64,000 nt of DNA from CALMEC01 sp963706315 (GCA_963706315.1 CAVPMA010000005.1:124001-188000); one strand, 5' to 3'; shown: positions 42,142 to 49,795, counted from the first letter of the stretch. The notes: a model not told the origin generated them from the letters alone. Numbers and translations are program-made.

Positions 42142-43557
42142 ATGGGCCCCGGAATGGCTGAGACGGTCACAGCGCCCCTCCCGCCGGTCGAGGGGCCTCA
42201 CGGATCCCCCAGATCCCTGGCGGGCCGGTGGCGGCGCCGATCGGTGGCATTCGTCGTCGGGCTGGTACTCGCGGACTCCTCCGTGGTCATCCTCGCGCTC
42301 CCGGCGATCTACCGGGAGTTCGGCGCGCAGGTCTCCGAGGTCGCCTGGGTTATCACGGCGTTCAACCTCGCGTTGGCGGTGGCCGCGGTGCCCGCGGCCG
42401 CGCTGGTGCCCCGGATCGGGGCGGAGCGGGTCTGCGTCGGCGGCCTCGTCGGCTTCGCGGCGGCGTCCCTGACCTGCGCGCTCGCCCCTTCGTTGCAGGT
42501 GTTGATCGGCGCGCGCTTCGTGCAGGGCATGGCGGGCGCCGCCGCGGTGTGCTCGGCCCTGGAGATCCTGCCGGCGGTGACGGGAGGCGAGCGCAACGCC
42601 GCGCGCGCATGGGCGGCGGCCGGCGTGGCGGGCGCGGCGCTCGGCCCGGCGATCGGCGGGCTGCTCACCGAGGTCTTTTCGTGGCAGACGATCTTCATCG
42701 TGCAGGTCCCGCTGGCGCTCGCGCCGATCGGCCTGATCGGCCTCCGCGTCACCCGCAGCAGGCCTGAGCCCGCCGGTCGCCCCCATCTGGCCGCAAACGC
42801 CGCGCTCGCCCTGCTGTCGGCAGGGCTGACCGCTGCGCTGTTCCTCCTCGTGTTGCTCCTAATCGAGGGGTGGCGCATGTCGCCGATCGCGGCGGCGGCC
42901 GTGGTGACCGTGCTGCCAGCGGCCTCGATCATCACCGCCCCGTTCGAGGGCCACCTGCTGCCGGTCCGCGTGCGGGTGGCGGCCGGCGCGATCGTGGGAG
43001 CCGGGGGGCTGGCCGCCCTGGGGCTCATGCCGGGATCGGGATGGTGGTGGACGGTGCCCGCCCAGGTGCTCGTCGGGATCGGGCTCGCCCTGGCGCTGGG
43101 AGGCCTGACGGACGCGGCGCTGGCGGGACGTTCCCGCGTGGCGCTGCACGGCGGCGTCACGATCGCGTCGCGCCACGCCGGCATCGTGCTCGGACTGGTG
43201 CTCCTGACACCCGTGTTCGTGGGAGATCTCGACCGGCAGCGCGACCGGGCGGAGAGACGCGGCGTGGAGCTGGTGCTCGACTCGCGGATCGCGCCGACGA
43301 CGAAGCTGGCACTCGCGAACGTGCTCGTGGAGGACGTGCGTGGTGAGCCGGGACGGCTTCCGGACATCGCCCGCTCGTTCGCGAAGGTGGAGCCGGGCCC
43401 GGGCGACCGGGTGGCGTACCAGGCCCTCGCCGCGCGCCTCGACAGCGAGCTCGACCGCGCGGCGACGAGTTCCTTCTCCCGCTCGTTCCTGTTCGCGGCG
43501 TTCCTCGCCGTCCTGGGGCTCATCCCGGTGGCGATGTCACGCGAGGTGCGCCTGTGA
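42142..43557 (+). CDS. major facilitator superfamily transporter
   Basis: This 471-residue integral membrane protein has about 12-14 hydrophobic helices. The N-terminal half is like the DHA2 drug:proton antiporters (LADSSVVILALPAIYREFG, WVITAFNLALAVAAVPAAALVPRIG, GARFVQGMAGAAAVCSALEILP, GPAIGGLLTEVFSWQTIFIVQVP). A non-membrane segment of ~80 residues near 370-445 is unusual for the family. The stop overlaps the GTG of a small secreted protein gene. The substrate cannot be inferred. Confidence 0.88.
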   Translation: MGPGMAETVTAPLPPVEGPHGSPRSLAGRWRRRSVAFVVGLVLADSSVVILALPAIYREFGAQVSEVAWVITAFNLALAVAAVPAAALVPRIGAERVCVGGLVGFAAASLTCALAPSLQVLIGARFVQGMAGAAAVCSALEILPAVTGGERNAARAWAAAGVAGAALGPAIGGLLTEVFSWQTIFIVQVPLALAPIGLIGLRVTRSRPEPAGRPHLAANAALALLSAGLTAALFLLVLLLIEGWRMSPIAAAAVVTVLPAASIITAPFEGHLLPVRVRVAAGAIVGAGGLAALGLMPGSGWWWTVPAQVLVGIGLALALGGLTDAALAGRSRVALHGGVTIASRHAGIVLGLVLLTPVFVGDLDRQRDRAERRGVELVLDSRIAPTTKLALANVLVEDVRGEPGRLPDIARSFAKVEPGPGDRVAYQALAARLDSELDRAATSSFSRSFLFAAFLAVLGLIPVAMSREVRL

Positions 43558-44000
43558 GGCCCGCGTGGATCCTGGCGACCGCGGTCGCGCTCGGCGCGGG
43601 TCTCCCCGGCGCCTATCTGGCGTTGGGCGGCGGGTCGTACACCACCCCTGGGGTCGCCGACCCCTGCGTGACGCGGGAGTGGCGCAACCCCGACGGAATC
43701 GAGCGCGTGGCCGAGCAGATCGTCCTGTCCAGCCTGGACGGCGCCGCCTGCGACCTGCACGTGTCGCGAGAGGAGCTGGTGCTGGCGCTCGCGACCGACG
43801 AGTCGCGCGCGCGGTTCGCGCGGGAGCACGGCATCGACGACGGCGCGCTGGAGGAAGCGGTGCGACGCGGCCTCGTCCGGGCGGTGGACGACGCGGAGGA
43901 GGCGAAGGCGCTGCGCGGGTGGCAGGCCGACATCCTCCGGGCGGCGGCGTCGCGAGTACCCGTCGACGAGCTGCTGGACCTGGTGCAGCGCTTTCGCTGA
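43554..44000 (+). CDS. secreted or membrane-anchored hypothetical protein coupled to the MFS gene
   Basis: This 148-residue protein has an N-terminal signal or anchor helix (RPAWILATAVALGAGLPGAYLAL) and an extracytoplasmic part with two Cys (DPCVTREW and GAACDLHVS) that could form a disulfide. A helical C-terminal part (VPVDELLDLVQRF) follows. GTG 43554 overlaps the transporter stop as GTGA, so the two are translated together. The transporter's own late soluble segment (RGVELVLDSRIAPTTKLALA) is similarly helical. No family was recognised. Confidence 0.72.
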   Translation: MRPAWILATAVALGAGLPGAYLALGGGSYTTPGVADPCVTREWRNPDGIERVAEQIVLSSLDGAACDLHVSREELVLALATDESRARFAREHGIDDGALEEAVRRGLVRAVDDAEEAKALRGWQADILRAAASRVPVDELLDLVQRFR

Positions 44001-44367
44001 ACAGGGGGCGCGTCCCCGGCGTCGTACTTCTGCCAGGACTCGACGTCGTGCCAGCTCCCAAAGTTCCACCCGGCCCCGCGCACCGTTCCAAACCGAGACA
44101 ACGCCGAAGGCGCGGCGCAAGGCGACGCTCGCATCGTTCGGGAGGGTGATCCCGCCGCGACAGGAGCGGGACCCCCGGCTCGCGGGCTCGCCGAGCAGTG
44201 CCGCGTGACGCCGCTCGCGCTCGGCGCCTGACGCGGTCTCGCACCGGCCCGCGTATCGACGATCTCGCAAACGGGGCTGAACGCACGCAAACTGCAGTTC
44301 TGTCGCCTTGGACGGTGATCGTTCTGCATCCCCCACGACACGGCAGAGCCGGTGGGCCATCCGCGCG
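44001..44367. other. 367-nt stretch with no gene recognised
   Basis: The stretch lies between the transporter-coupled gene and the sigma-factor remnant. Frames are open on both strands because of high GC, but none gives a recognisable protein. A minus-strand patch (WNFGSWHDVESWQKYDAGD, near 44010-44070) looks protein-like yet has no start and continues into the antisense of the neighbour. It may be debris from the deletion that truncated the ECF gene. Confidence 0.5.
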
Positions 44368-44688
44368 GTGCTCCTGGGCGTCGATGCGCGCGAGCTCGGC
44401 GAGTCGGGCGGTTCGATCCGCGGTCGCCCGTTCGCGGCGAAGCCGGTCGATCGCGCGGCGGCGGGCCGTGACCGTTATCCACGCGCCCGGGTTGGCGGGC
44501 ACCCCGTCACGCGGCCAGGTGGCCACGGCTGCCGCGAACGCATCCTGGACGGCGTCTTCCGCCAACTGGAAGTCCCCGACCTGGCGGATCAGCGTCGCAA
44601 GCAGCGCCGAGCGCTCCTCCCGGAAGGCACGCTCCGCGGCGGCGGCCGGGTCCGGAGCGACGGGGGGACCTGAGCTGCGGGCGCTCAG
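44368..44688 (-). pseudogene. truncated ECF sigma factor (SigJ/DUF6596-type) remnant
   Basis: The minus-strand frame encodes AERAFREERSALLATLIRQV, QLAEDAVQDAFAAAVATW and NPGAWITVTARRRAIDRLRR, the region 2 signature of the same ECF family as the intact gene at 47164. Homology stops at RIDAQEH near 44368, so region 4 and the C-terminal domain are missing. It lies downstream of a YCII gene in the same direction, the usual arrangement. A CTG at 44688 preceded by GGGAG is the only start-like codon. Confidence 0.8.
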
Positions 44689-44689
44689 G

Positions 44690-44912
44690 TCATCTCCCGG
44701 CGGGGAGGAACTTCTTCTCGACGTCGGCGAGGAACGCGTCGACGATGCGGGCGAAGTCGGCCTCACGGAGGCGACTCTCATACCGCAGGACCGACTTCAC
44801 GGGATCCAGCTCGATCGACTTCTCGGCACGCATGATGCCGCCGCCCTCGATCATCGAGTTGCAGAGCACCCGCACGTCGTTATTCCTTGGTGTAGGCGTT
44901 GACGCAGAGGAT
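44690..44912 (-). pseudogene. small orphan gene with one frameshift and an ATC in start position
   Basis: On the minus strand an ideal AAAGGAGG (44918-44925) is followed 5 nt later by ATC 44912 and LCVNAYTKE, then a stop at 44880. A one-base shift restores a long frame, NDVRVLCNSMIEGGG, KSIELDPVKSVLRYESRLRE, FARIVDAFLADVEKKFLP, ending at 44690. Together they describe a ~72-residue acidic helical protein broken by one indel. I do not recognise the family. It sits between the YCII gene and the sigma remnant. Confidence 0.5.
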
Positions 44913-44949
44913 CTTGGCCTCCTTTGATGTCTCGTGATTGCCGCGCGGC

Positions 44950-45291
44950 TCATCCCCAGATCGGGCGCACCTCGACCGATCCGTACGTCGCGCTCGGGAT
45001 CCGCGCTGCCCACTCGAGCGCGACCTCGAGGTCGGCGGCGTCGATCAGGAAGAAACCGGCGAGGTACTCCTTCGTCTCGGCGAACGGCCCGTCGGTGATC
45101 TGCGTCTCGTCGGCGCGCACACGTACAGTCGTGGCGGCCTCGACGCCTTGCAAGCCGTGGTTGGCGACGAAGAGCCCCGCGTCCTTGAGCGCGTTCATGT
45201 ACGCCATCCAGCGTTCGTGTTGCTCCGCAATCTCCTCTGGCGCGGGTCCCCCGTCCACGGGGTGGTACATCAGGAGCATGTATCTGGGCAT
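44950..45291 (-). CDS. YCII-related (DGPF) domain protein
   Basis: This 113-residue YCII-like protein has PRYMLLMYHPVDGG, the QITDGPFAETKEYLAGFFLI motif containing the DGPF signature, and ADLEVALEWAARIP. ATG 45291 follows GAGGGAGA. DGPF proteins are normally encoded next to an ECF sigma factor of the SigJ/DUF6596 group and may act in a signalling pair. Here the partner downstream is truncated, so this is half of a decayed module. Confidence 0.88.
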   Translation of the reverse strand: MPRYMLLMYHPVDGGPAPEEIAEQHERWMAYMNALKDAGLFVANHGLQGVEAATTVRVRADETQITDGPFAETKEYLAGFFLIDAADLEVALEWAARIPSATYGSVEVRPIWG

Positions 45292-45382
45292 CGGGTCTCC
45301 CTCGGGGTTGCTCGCCGCTGTCTGCGGCCTCACTCATTCCGACGCCGCACCATCGCCGATTTCGACAGGTCCGCCCATCTGC

Positions 45383-45874
45383 CTACAGGAGCACGACCTC
45401 GACCTTCCAGACGGCGCCGGCTCGGATGTGGAATCGCGTGATGGTCCGGCCCGCCGCCTTCACGCCGATCCGGCAGATCAGCGCGCTGCAGACCGCGGCC
45501 GGATGCTTCGCGACGAGTGACGCCCTGGTCGAGCCGACCCCGATTCCCTTGCTCGTCCGGTAGCGAACCGCACGCGTGGTAAGACGGTCGGAGGTGATGC
45601 TGGCCTCGGCGGTGGGAAAGCGCGCGTTCACCGCGACCCGCGGGAACCGGACGACCTGGATGACCCAGTTCGGGTTGGGCGGGAAGTCCGGGTTCGGCAC
45701 GCTGGAGAGCACCACCCCTGGGCCGTGGCGGAGCTCGATGGTTGCCCGCTCGTCGCCGATCGCGAGCGCCCCGATCGACCGACCGAGCACGATTCGGTTG
45801 TTTGCGCCGATCGCCGGCGCGGTAATGGCCGCGCCGGCAAGCATGGCGACCGTGATGATGCCGAGGCGCTTCAT
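45383..45874 (-). CDS. secreted hypothetical protein
   Basis: This 163-residue protein has a signal peptide (KRLGIITVAMLAGAAITAPAIGA) with a likely cleavage site after the AIGA. The mature part starts NRIVLGRSIGALAIGDERATIEL and has two Cys (AAVCSALICRIG) that may pair. A KGIGVGSTRASLVAKHPAA segment resembles small beta-rich extracellular proteins whose repeat begins with an IG-x-G turn. ATG 45874 follows GGAGGT at 8 nt. The function is unknown. Confidence 0.75.
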   Translation of the reverse strand: MKRLGIITVAMLAGAAITAPAIGANNRIVLGRSIGALAIGDERATIELRHGPGVVLSSVPNPDFPPNPNWVIQVVRFPRVAVNARFPTAEASITSDRLTTRAVRYRTSKGIGVGSTRASLVAKHPAAVCSALICRIGVKAAGRTITRFHIRAGAVWKVEVVLL

Positions 45875-45962
45875 GTGCGTGACCTCCGTCGGATGCGGTG
45901 CGGACATGATGCCGCCCATCGGGCAACGGAGACACGCATCGGCAGATGTCGTGTTCTGCGTC

Positions 45963-46361
45963 CTACGGCGCGATCACCCGGAGTCCCAGCGCCCGCGCCG
46001 CCTCCCCCATCCGCCCATCGTAGGTGACGATCCCCTCGAGATCGTCGCCGAGGCCAAGCGCCGCCGCGAGATGAAGGGCGTCGAGCGACCGGAGCACGCT
46101 CGGGTCGAGCTCGCTGGCCCGCTGGTACGTATCGGTCGTCATGGCGATGATCGCGACCCGCTCGAGGCGGTCACGGACCGCCTCGAGCGCACCCTGTGAA
46201 ACTCGGCGCGCTGCTCGAACCGCTTCCACACGAAGCAGGTCCGAGGACCACAGCGCCCCACTGCGCGCCTCTTCCTCCACCGACCACGCGCGCATCTCGT
46301 CGCTGCGCGCCTCCGCCACGGCGAGCTTGAGGAATGCCGTGGTATCGAGATACCACGGCAG
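45963..46361 (-). CDS. PIN-domain toxin (VapC-like), probable CTG start
   Basis: PIN toxins are ribonucleases, often cutting tRNA or rRNA. Family residues are visible: PWYLDTTAFLKLAV at the N-terminus (first Asp), a mid Glu in DLLRVEAVRAAR, LRSLDALHLAAALGL (Asp) and IVTYDGRMGEAA (Asp). The conserved N-terminus lies before the first GTG (46319). The only candidate in place is CTG 46361, 3 nt after the antitoxin stop, which gives 132 residues. A 26-bp palindrome (46335-46360) covers the start region. It pairs with the Phd-like antitoxin upstream. Confidence 0.85.
   Translation of the reverse strand: MPWYLDTTAFLKLAVAEARSDEMRAWSVEEEARSGALWSSDLLRVEAVRAARRVSQGALEAVRDRLERVAIIAMTTDTYQRASELDPSVLRSLDALHLAAALGLGDDLEGIVTYDGRMGEAARALGLRVIAP
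46335..46360. repeat. 26-bp palindrome at the toxin start
   Basis: The arms TGCCGTGGTATC (46335-46346) and GATACCACGGCA (46349-46360) are perfectly complementary with a 2-nt centre. They cover codons 1-10 of the PIN gene, including two bases of the CTG. It may be an operator for the toxin-antitoxin complex, or an mRNA hairpin that limits toxin translation. Confidence 0.7.
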
Positions 46362-46364
46362 GGG

Positions 46365-46637
46365 TCAGCGCTCGGCGTCACGGGCGATCGCGAGCGCTTC
46401 GGTCGCCGTGAGATGCCCATCGCCCACCGCGACGGGCGCCGGCGCGTCGCGCATCCTTCGCAACGGCTCTCGCACGAGACCCGCTCCGCGCAGATCAGCG
46501 GCGTCCGAACCGACAAGTGGCGAGAGCCGGGCGACGGGCCGTCCCCGATCGGTCACGATGATGGACTCCCCGGCGCTGACCCTGCGCAGCAGAGCGCTTG
46601 CGTGCTGACGCAGTTCTCTGACTCCGACCGATCCCAT
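46365..46637 (-). CDS. Phd/YefM-type antitoxin
   Basis: This 90-residue antitoxin has an N-terminal Phd/YefM DNA-binding domain (SVGVRELRQHASALLRRVSAGE, IIVTDRGRPVARLSPL) and a C-terminal toxin-binding tail rich in Arg and Ala. ATG 46637 has TACGAT 7 nt upstream and no ribosome site, so its mRNA is probably leaderless. The toxin gene follows after 3 nt. The pair would repress itself through the palindrome overlapping the -10 element. Confidence 0.9.
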   Translation of the reverse strand: MGSVGVRELRQHASALLRRVSAGESIIVTDRGRPVARLSPLVGSDAADLRGAGLVREPLRRMRDAPAPVAVGDGHLTATEALAIARDAER

Positions 46638-46638
46638 G

Positions 46639-46653
46639 TGCTACATCGTAGCA
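46639..46653. promoter_or_regulatory. antitoxin promoter -10 inside a 15-bp palindrome (candidate operator)
   Basis: TGCTAC (46639-46644) and GTAGCA (46648-46653) are inverted repeats around ATC. The minus-strand -10 TACGAT (46650-46645) lies inside. A repressor bound here would block transcription of the toxin-antitoxin unit. Confidence 0.55.
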
Positions 46654-46801
46654 TCAATCTCCCATTCAGACGAACCCGACGACCAATCGGAACGCATCCC
46701 GGCGATAGATTCGCCGGAGTGTCGATTTCGACGAGCGGCGTTCGTGTAGAGGGTGAGACAGGGCCGGCACCGGGTCGGCCCGCAGCGCGAGGAGCAACGT
46801 G

Positions 46802-47158
46802 ATGAGCCAGTACCTACTGTCGGTCCACATGGTCGAGGGCGCCCCCGAGCCGTCCGCGGAGCAGATGCAGCGCCTCTACCGCCAGGTCGACGAGCTCAAC
46901 GACGAGATCAAGGCGGCCGGCGCCTGGGTGTTCGCGGGCGGTCTGCACCCGGCCTCGACGGCCACGGTCGTGCGCGAGCAGAACGGCGACATCCTCGTGA
47001 CCGACGGGCCGTTCGCCGAGGCGAAGGAGCAGCTCGGTGGCTTTTGGGTCATCGAGGCCGCCGATCTCGACGTCGCGCTCGCCTGGGCCAGGAAGGCCAC
47101 GGTCGCCTGCGAGGGCCCGGTCGAGGTGCGTCCCTTCCAGGACATGCCGGAGGGCTGA
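46802..47158 (+). CDS. YCII-related (DGPF) domain protein, intact module
   Basis: This 118-residue YCII-like protein has SQYLLSVHMVEG, DELNDEIKAAGAWVFAGGL, the DGPF motif in ILVTDGPFAEAKEQLGGFWV, and ADLDVALAWARKA. AGGAG precedes ATG 46802, with GTG 46799 directly before it. The gene is followed after 5 nt by a SigJ-type ECF sigma factor, the canonical pair. The DGPF protein is thought to act with the sigma factor, but its ligand is unknown. Confidence 0.9.
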   Translation: MSQYLLSVHMVEGAPEPSAEQMQRLYRQVDELNDEIKAAGAWVFAGGLHPASTATVVREQNGDILVTDGPFAEAKEQLGGFWVIEAADLDVALAWARKATVACEGPVEVRPFQDMPEG

Positions 47159-47163
47159 GCGAC

Positions 47164-48417
47164 GTGACCTCGGACGTCGACGTCGGCCGGGTCTTCCGTG
47201 AGGAACACGGCCGGGCGATCGCGAGCCTGGTACGCGTCTGCGGCGACATCGACGTCGCCGAAGACGCCGTCCAGGACGCCTTCGAGATCGCCCTGCGACG
47301 TTGGCCGGAGACCGGGATCCCACCAAGCCCTGCCGGTTGGATCATCACGACCGCCCGGAACCGCGCGATCGACTGGCTCCGTCGCGAATCATCGCGCCAC
47401 GACCGGCACGTCCAGGCCACCCTCGTGCACACGAACGTGGAAGACGATCCACTCGACCCGCAGACCCTCGTCGACGACCAGCTTCGGCTGATCTTCACGT
47501 GCTGCCATCCGGCCCTCGCGACCAGCGCCCAGGTGGCCCTGACGCTCCGCCTCGTCGGGGGGCTCCAGACCGACGAGATCGCACGGGCGTTCCTCGTGCC
47601 CGAGCCGACGATGGCGCAGCGGCTCGTCCGCGCGAAGAACAAGATTCGCGCCGCCAACATCCCCTACCGCGTCCCCGACGACGCCGAGCTGCCGGATCGG
47701 CTCCGGCCGGTCCTGGCGGTGATCTACCTCGTGTTCAACGAGGGGCACGTCGCGTCGGCGGGCGGACGGCTCACCCGCGACGACCTGAGTGGCGAGGCGA
47801 TCCGGCTCGCGCGGCTGCTCGTGTCGCTCATGCCCGATGAGCCGGAGGCCGAGGGGCTCCTCGGCTTGATGCTGCTCGCCCAGGCGCGCCAGCCGGCGCG
47901 GGCAACCGCAGCCGGCGATCTCATCCGTCTCGCCGACCAGGATCGACGCGCGTGGGACCGGGATCTCATCGCCGAGGGGCACACCATCGTTCGCGCCTGC
48001 CTGCGCCGGGGGCAGCCCGGCCCCTACCAGATCCAGGCGGCCATCCAGGCCGTCCACACCGACGCGCGAACGGCCGCCGATACCGACTGGGCGCAGATCG
48101 TCGCGCTCTACGACCAGCTCGTCGCGTTCCACCCCACGCCCGTCGTGGCGCTCAACCGGGCCATCGCCCTCGCGGAACTCGAGGGGCCGGCCGTCGCACT
48201 GGCGGTCGTGGAGGAGCTCGATCTCGACGGCTACTACCTCCTGCACGCCGCACGGGCCGACCTCCTCGGGCGGCTCGGTCGCGACGACGAGGCGTGGCAC
48301 GCCTACGGTCGGGCGATCGAGCTCGCCGGCAACGACGTCGAGCGCCGGTCGCTGCGTACCCGCCAGGAAGCGCTCGCGGTCAGTCCGGCCTCGCCATCCG
48401 CTGGCTCCGGCCCCTGA
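47164..48417 (+). CDS. ECF sigma factor of the SigJ/DUF6596 group
   Basis: This 417-residue RNA polymerase sigma factor has region 2 (HGRAIASLVRVCGDIDVAED, VQDAFEIALRRW, AGWIITTARNRAIDWLRRES) and region 4 (LIFTCCHPALATSAQVALTL, TDEIARAFLVPEPTMAQRLV). The C-terminal DUF6596/TPR-like domain has NEGHVASAG, RDDLSGEAIRLARLLVSLMP, EAEGLLGLMLL and ALNRAIALAELEGPAVAL. This extension often replaces a classical anti-sigma factor. GTG 47164 is 5 nt after the YCII stop. Target promoters are unknown. Confidence 0.94.
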   Translation: MTSDVDVGRVFREEHGRAIASLVRVCGDIDVAEDAVQDAFEIALRRWPETGIPPSPAGWIITTARNRAIDWLRRESSRHDRHVQATLVHTNVEDDPLDPQTLVDDQLRLIFTCCHPALATSAQVALTLRLVGGLQTDEIARAFLVPEPTMAQRLVRAKNKIRAANIPYRVPDDAELPDRLRPVLAVIYLVFNEGHVASAGGRLTRDDLSGEAIRLARLLVSLMPDEPEAEGLLGLMLLAQARQPARATAAGDLIRLADQDRRAWDRDLIAEGHTIVRACLRRGQPGPYQIQAAIQAVHTDARTAADTDWAQIVALYDQLVAFHPTPVVALNRAIALAELEGPAVALAVVEELDLDGYYLLHAARADLLGRLGRDDEAWHAYGRAIELAGNDVERRSLRTRQEALAVSPASPSAGSGP

Positions 48418-48761
48418 GCTACCACCGGGCCGGCCTCACATGCGACGCAGGTCGCACGACGTATCACCGCCGGTCCAGCGGGATCTCTATGAGTGACCAC
48501 CGCCGGATCGGCGCGTCCCAGCGTCGCGACGTCCGGGTTCGGCAGCGGCGGCTGCCGGCCAATGCGATGTCGTGCCCGTCGCGAGGCTCGATCCCGATCC
48601 ACAGCACCCCGAGGACGATCCCATCACCGCTTCGCCCCGAACGATCCCGCTCCGCCCCGGCGTCGCACCACCGGTGTCGGGGGTCCCGAACGCCTGGTCC
48701 TGGCCAAACATTGGGGTCGGGGTTTGGGGTCATCCCCGATTCCCGCGTCGACACCGCTTCA
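48418..48761. other. intergenic stretch between the ECF sigma and PAP2 genes
   Basis: About 340 nt without a confident gene. A minus-strand frame at 48464-48754 starts with GTG and contains a plausible peptide (GDGIVLGVLWIGIEPRDGHD, then PIRRWSLIEIPLDRR). I give it only a small chance of being a real 96-residue gene. The 3' part carries the PAP2 promoter. Confidence 0.4.
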
Positions 48762-48767
48762 TATCGT
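48762..48767 (+). promoter_or_regulatory. -10 element TATCGT, leaderless-type promoter for the PAP2 gene
   Basis: TATCGT ends 7 nt before ATG 48775, with no ribosome binding site. Confidence 0.55.
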
Positions 48768-48774
48768 CGCCGTC

Positions 48775-49557
48775 ATGAGCTGGCGACCATTCTCACGTTC
48801 TGGACTCCGCGAGGTCGCGCTGTTCGCGCTTGCGCTGGTCGCGTACCAGGCGACGCGGGCACTGTCGATCGGCAGCTCGCAGGACGCGTTCGCCCATTCC
48901 TGGGACGTCGTCGGGCTGGAGAAGGCCGCGGGCATCTTCGTCGAGCCTGCCATCCAGTCGTGGGCGCTCGGGCACACCAACCTCGTCGAGGCGCTCAACA
49001 CGGCGTATCTCGCGTTGCACCTGCCGGTCACGATCGCGTTCTTCGTCTGGCTGCACCGGCGTCGCCCGTCGGCGTACCCCATGGTGCGCTCGATGTTCAT
49101 CGCGGCCAACGCGATCGCGGCGTTCGTGTTCGTGGTGTTCCCCGCCGCGCCCCCTCGGCTCCTCCATGGGGCCGGCCTCGTCGACACCCTCGAGACGGTC
49201 AGCGACGTCGACCTGCACGGTGGGCGCCTGAGCGGCTGGTTCAACCCGTATGCCGCGGTCCCGTCGATGCACTTCGGGTACGCCCTCGTCGTGGGCGTCA
49301 CGATCGCGCTGCTCGTTCGCCGGCCCGTCTGGCGCGTGATGGGACTGGCCTACCCGGTGTTCGTGCTCATGATGATCGTCGCCACTGGAAACCACTTCCT
49401 CCTTGACGCGGCGGCCGGAGCCGCGGTGGTCGGCCTGGCGGTCGGTGCGACCACGCTCTGGAACCGGCGCGACCGCTGGAGTGGCACCGGGCGCGCCGCG
49501 GCGGCGCACGGCCAGGCCCGCGAGCCGGTCGGCTGCAACGACGCTGCCACCGCCTGA
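48775..49557 (+). CDS. PAP2-family membrane protein (inositolphosphotransferase/Aur1-like)
   Basis: This 260-residue protein has about six membrane helices. PAP2-like catalytic features are PAAPPRLLHGAGLVDTL (~124), NPYAAVPSMHFGYALVVG (conserved His, ~157-174) and TGNHFLLDAAAGAAVVG (active-site His and Asp, ~205-221). This arrangement matches the bacterial Aur1/Ipt1-like branch of PAP2, which moves phospho-head groups on lipids, though a plain lipid phosphatase is possible. A leaderless-type promoter abuts ATG 48775. Confidence 0.85.
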   Translation: MSWRPFSRSGLREVALFALALVAYQATRALSIGSSQDAFAHSWDVVGLEKAAGIFVEPAIQSWALGHTNLVEALNTAYLALHLPVTIAFFVWLHRRRPSAYPMVRSMFIAANAIAAFVFVVFPAAPPRLLHGAGLVDTLETVSDVDLHGGRLSGWFNPYAAVPSMHFGYALVVGVTIALLVRRPVWRVMGLAYPVFVLMMIVATGNHFLLDAAAGAAVVGLAVGATTLWNRRDRWSGTGRAAAAHGQAREPVGCNDAATA

Positions 49558-49608
49558 GACGGGGCCAGCCCGAGGTACCGCGGGACCGAACCCCCGTACC
49601 GGCACTCG

Positions 49609-49637
49609 TTGCCTCCCCCAGGCGCCTGCGGTAACGT
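49609..49637 (+). promoter_or_regulatory. promoter of the terC transcript (-35 TTGCCT, 17-nt spacer, -10 TAACGT)
   Basis: TTGCCT (49609-49614) and TAACGT (49632-49637) are 17 nt apart. This is the best-spaced -35/-10 pair noticed in the window. It is placed to start transcription about 30 nt before the riboswitch. Confidence 0.65.
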
Positions 49638-49672
49638 CGCGAACGTTGGAAGGGGCGGCATCGGTCGCCCTC

Positions 49673-49762
49673 GGAGGGGAGTATCCCGCCAAGCGCGTCC
49701 GTCGTCATTCCGGTCACCCGACCCGGCGGAGCCGGCAGCACGACTGCCAGGGAGAGACCTCC
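49673..49762 (+). ncRNA. yybP-ykoY (manganese) riboswitch
   Basis: The segment opens with GGAGGGGAGTA and closes with GAGACCTCC, the two conserved ends that pair as P1 in the yybP-ykoY class. Inside are the conserved loop TCGTCATTC and a GC-rich second arm ending in GACTGCCAGGGAGAGAC. The class senses Mn2+ and typically precedes TerC/Alx, MntP or P-type ATPase genes. A TerC-family gene follows here. The 90-nt size fits the class. Confidence 0.85.
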
Positions 49763-49790
49763 GGCTGAATCCGCGAGCAGCCGGGAGGTC
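49756..49790 (+). promoter_or_regulatory. riboswitch expression platform: alternative hairpin over a ribosome site
   Basis: GACCTCC (49756-49762), the 3' strand of P1, can pair instead with GGAGGTC (49784-49790). The stem extends through GGCTG (49763-49767) with CAGCC (49778-49782) and one bulged G. GGAGG at 49784-49788 is the ribosome site of the leader ORF. With Mn2+ bound, P1 forms and this hairpin opens, so translation turns on. This is inferred from base pairing. Confidence 0.65.
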
Positions 49791-49795
49791 GTTGC

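Noticed and set aside
42309..44360. 683-codon minus-strand frame opposite the MFS transporter
   Set aside because: It is antisense to the transporter and has no recognisable domain.
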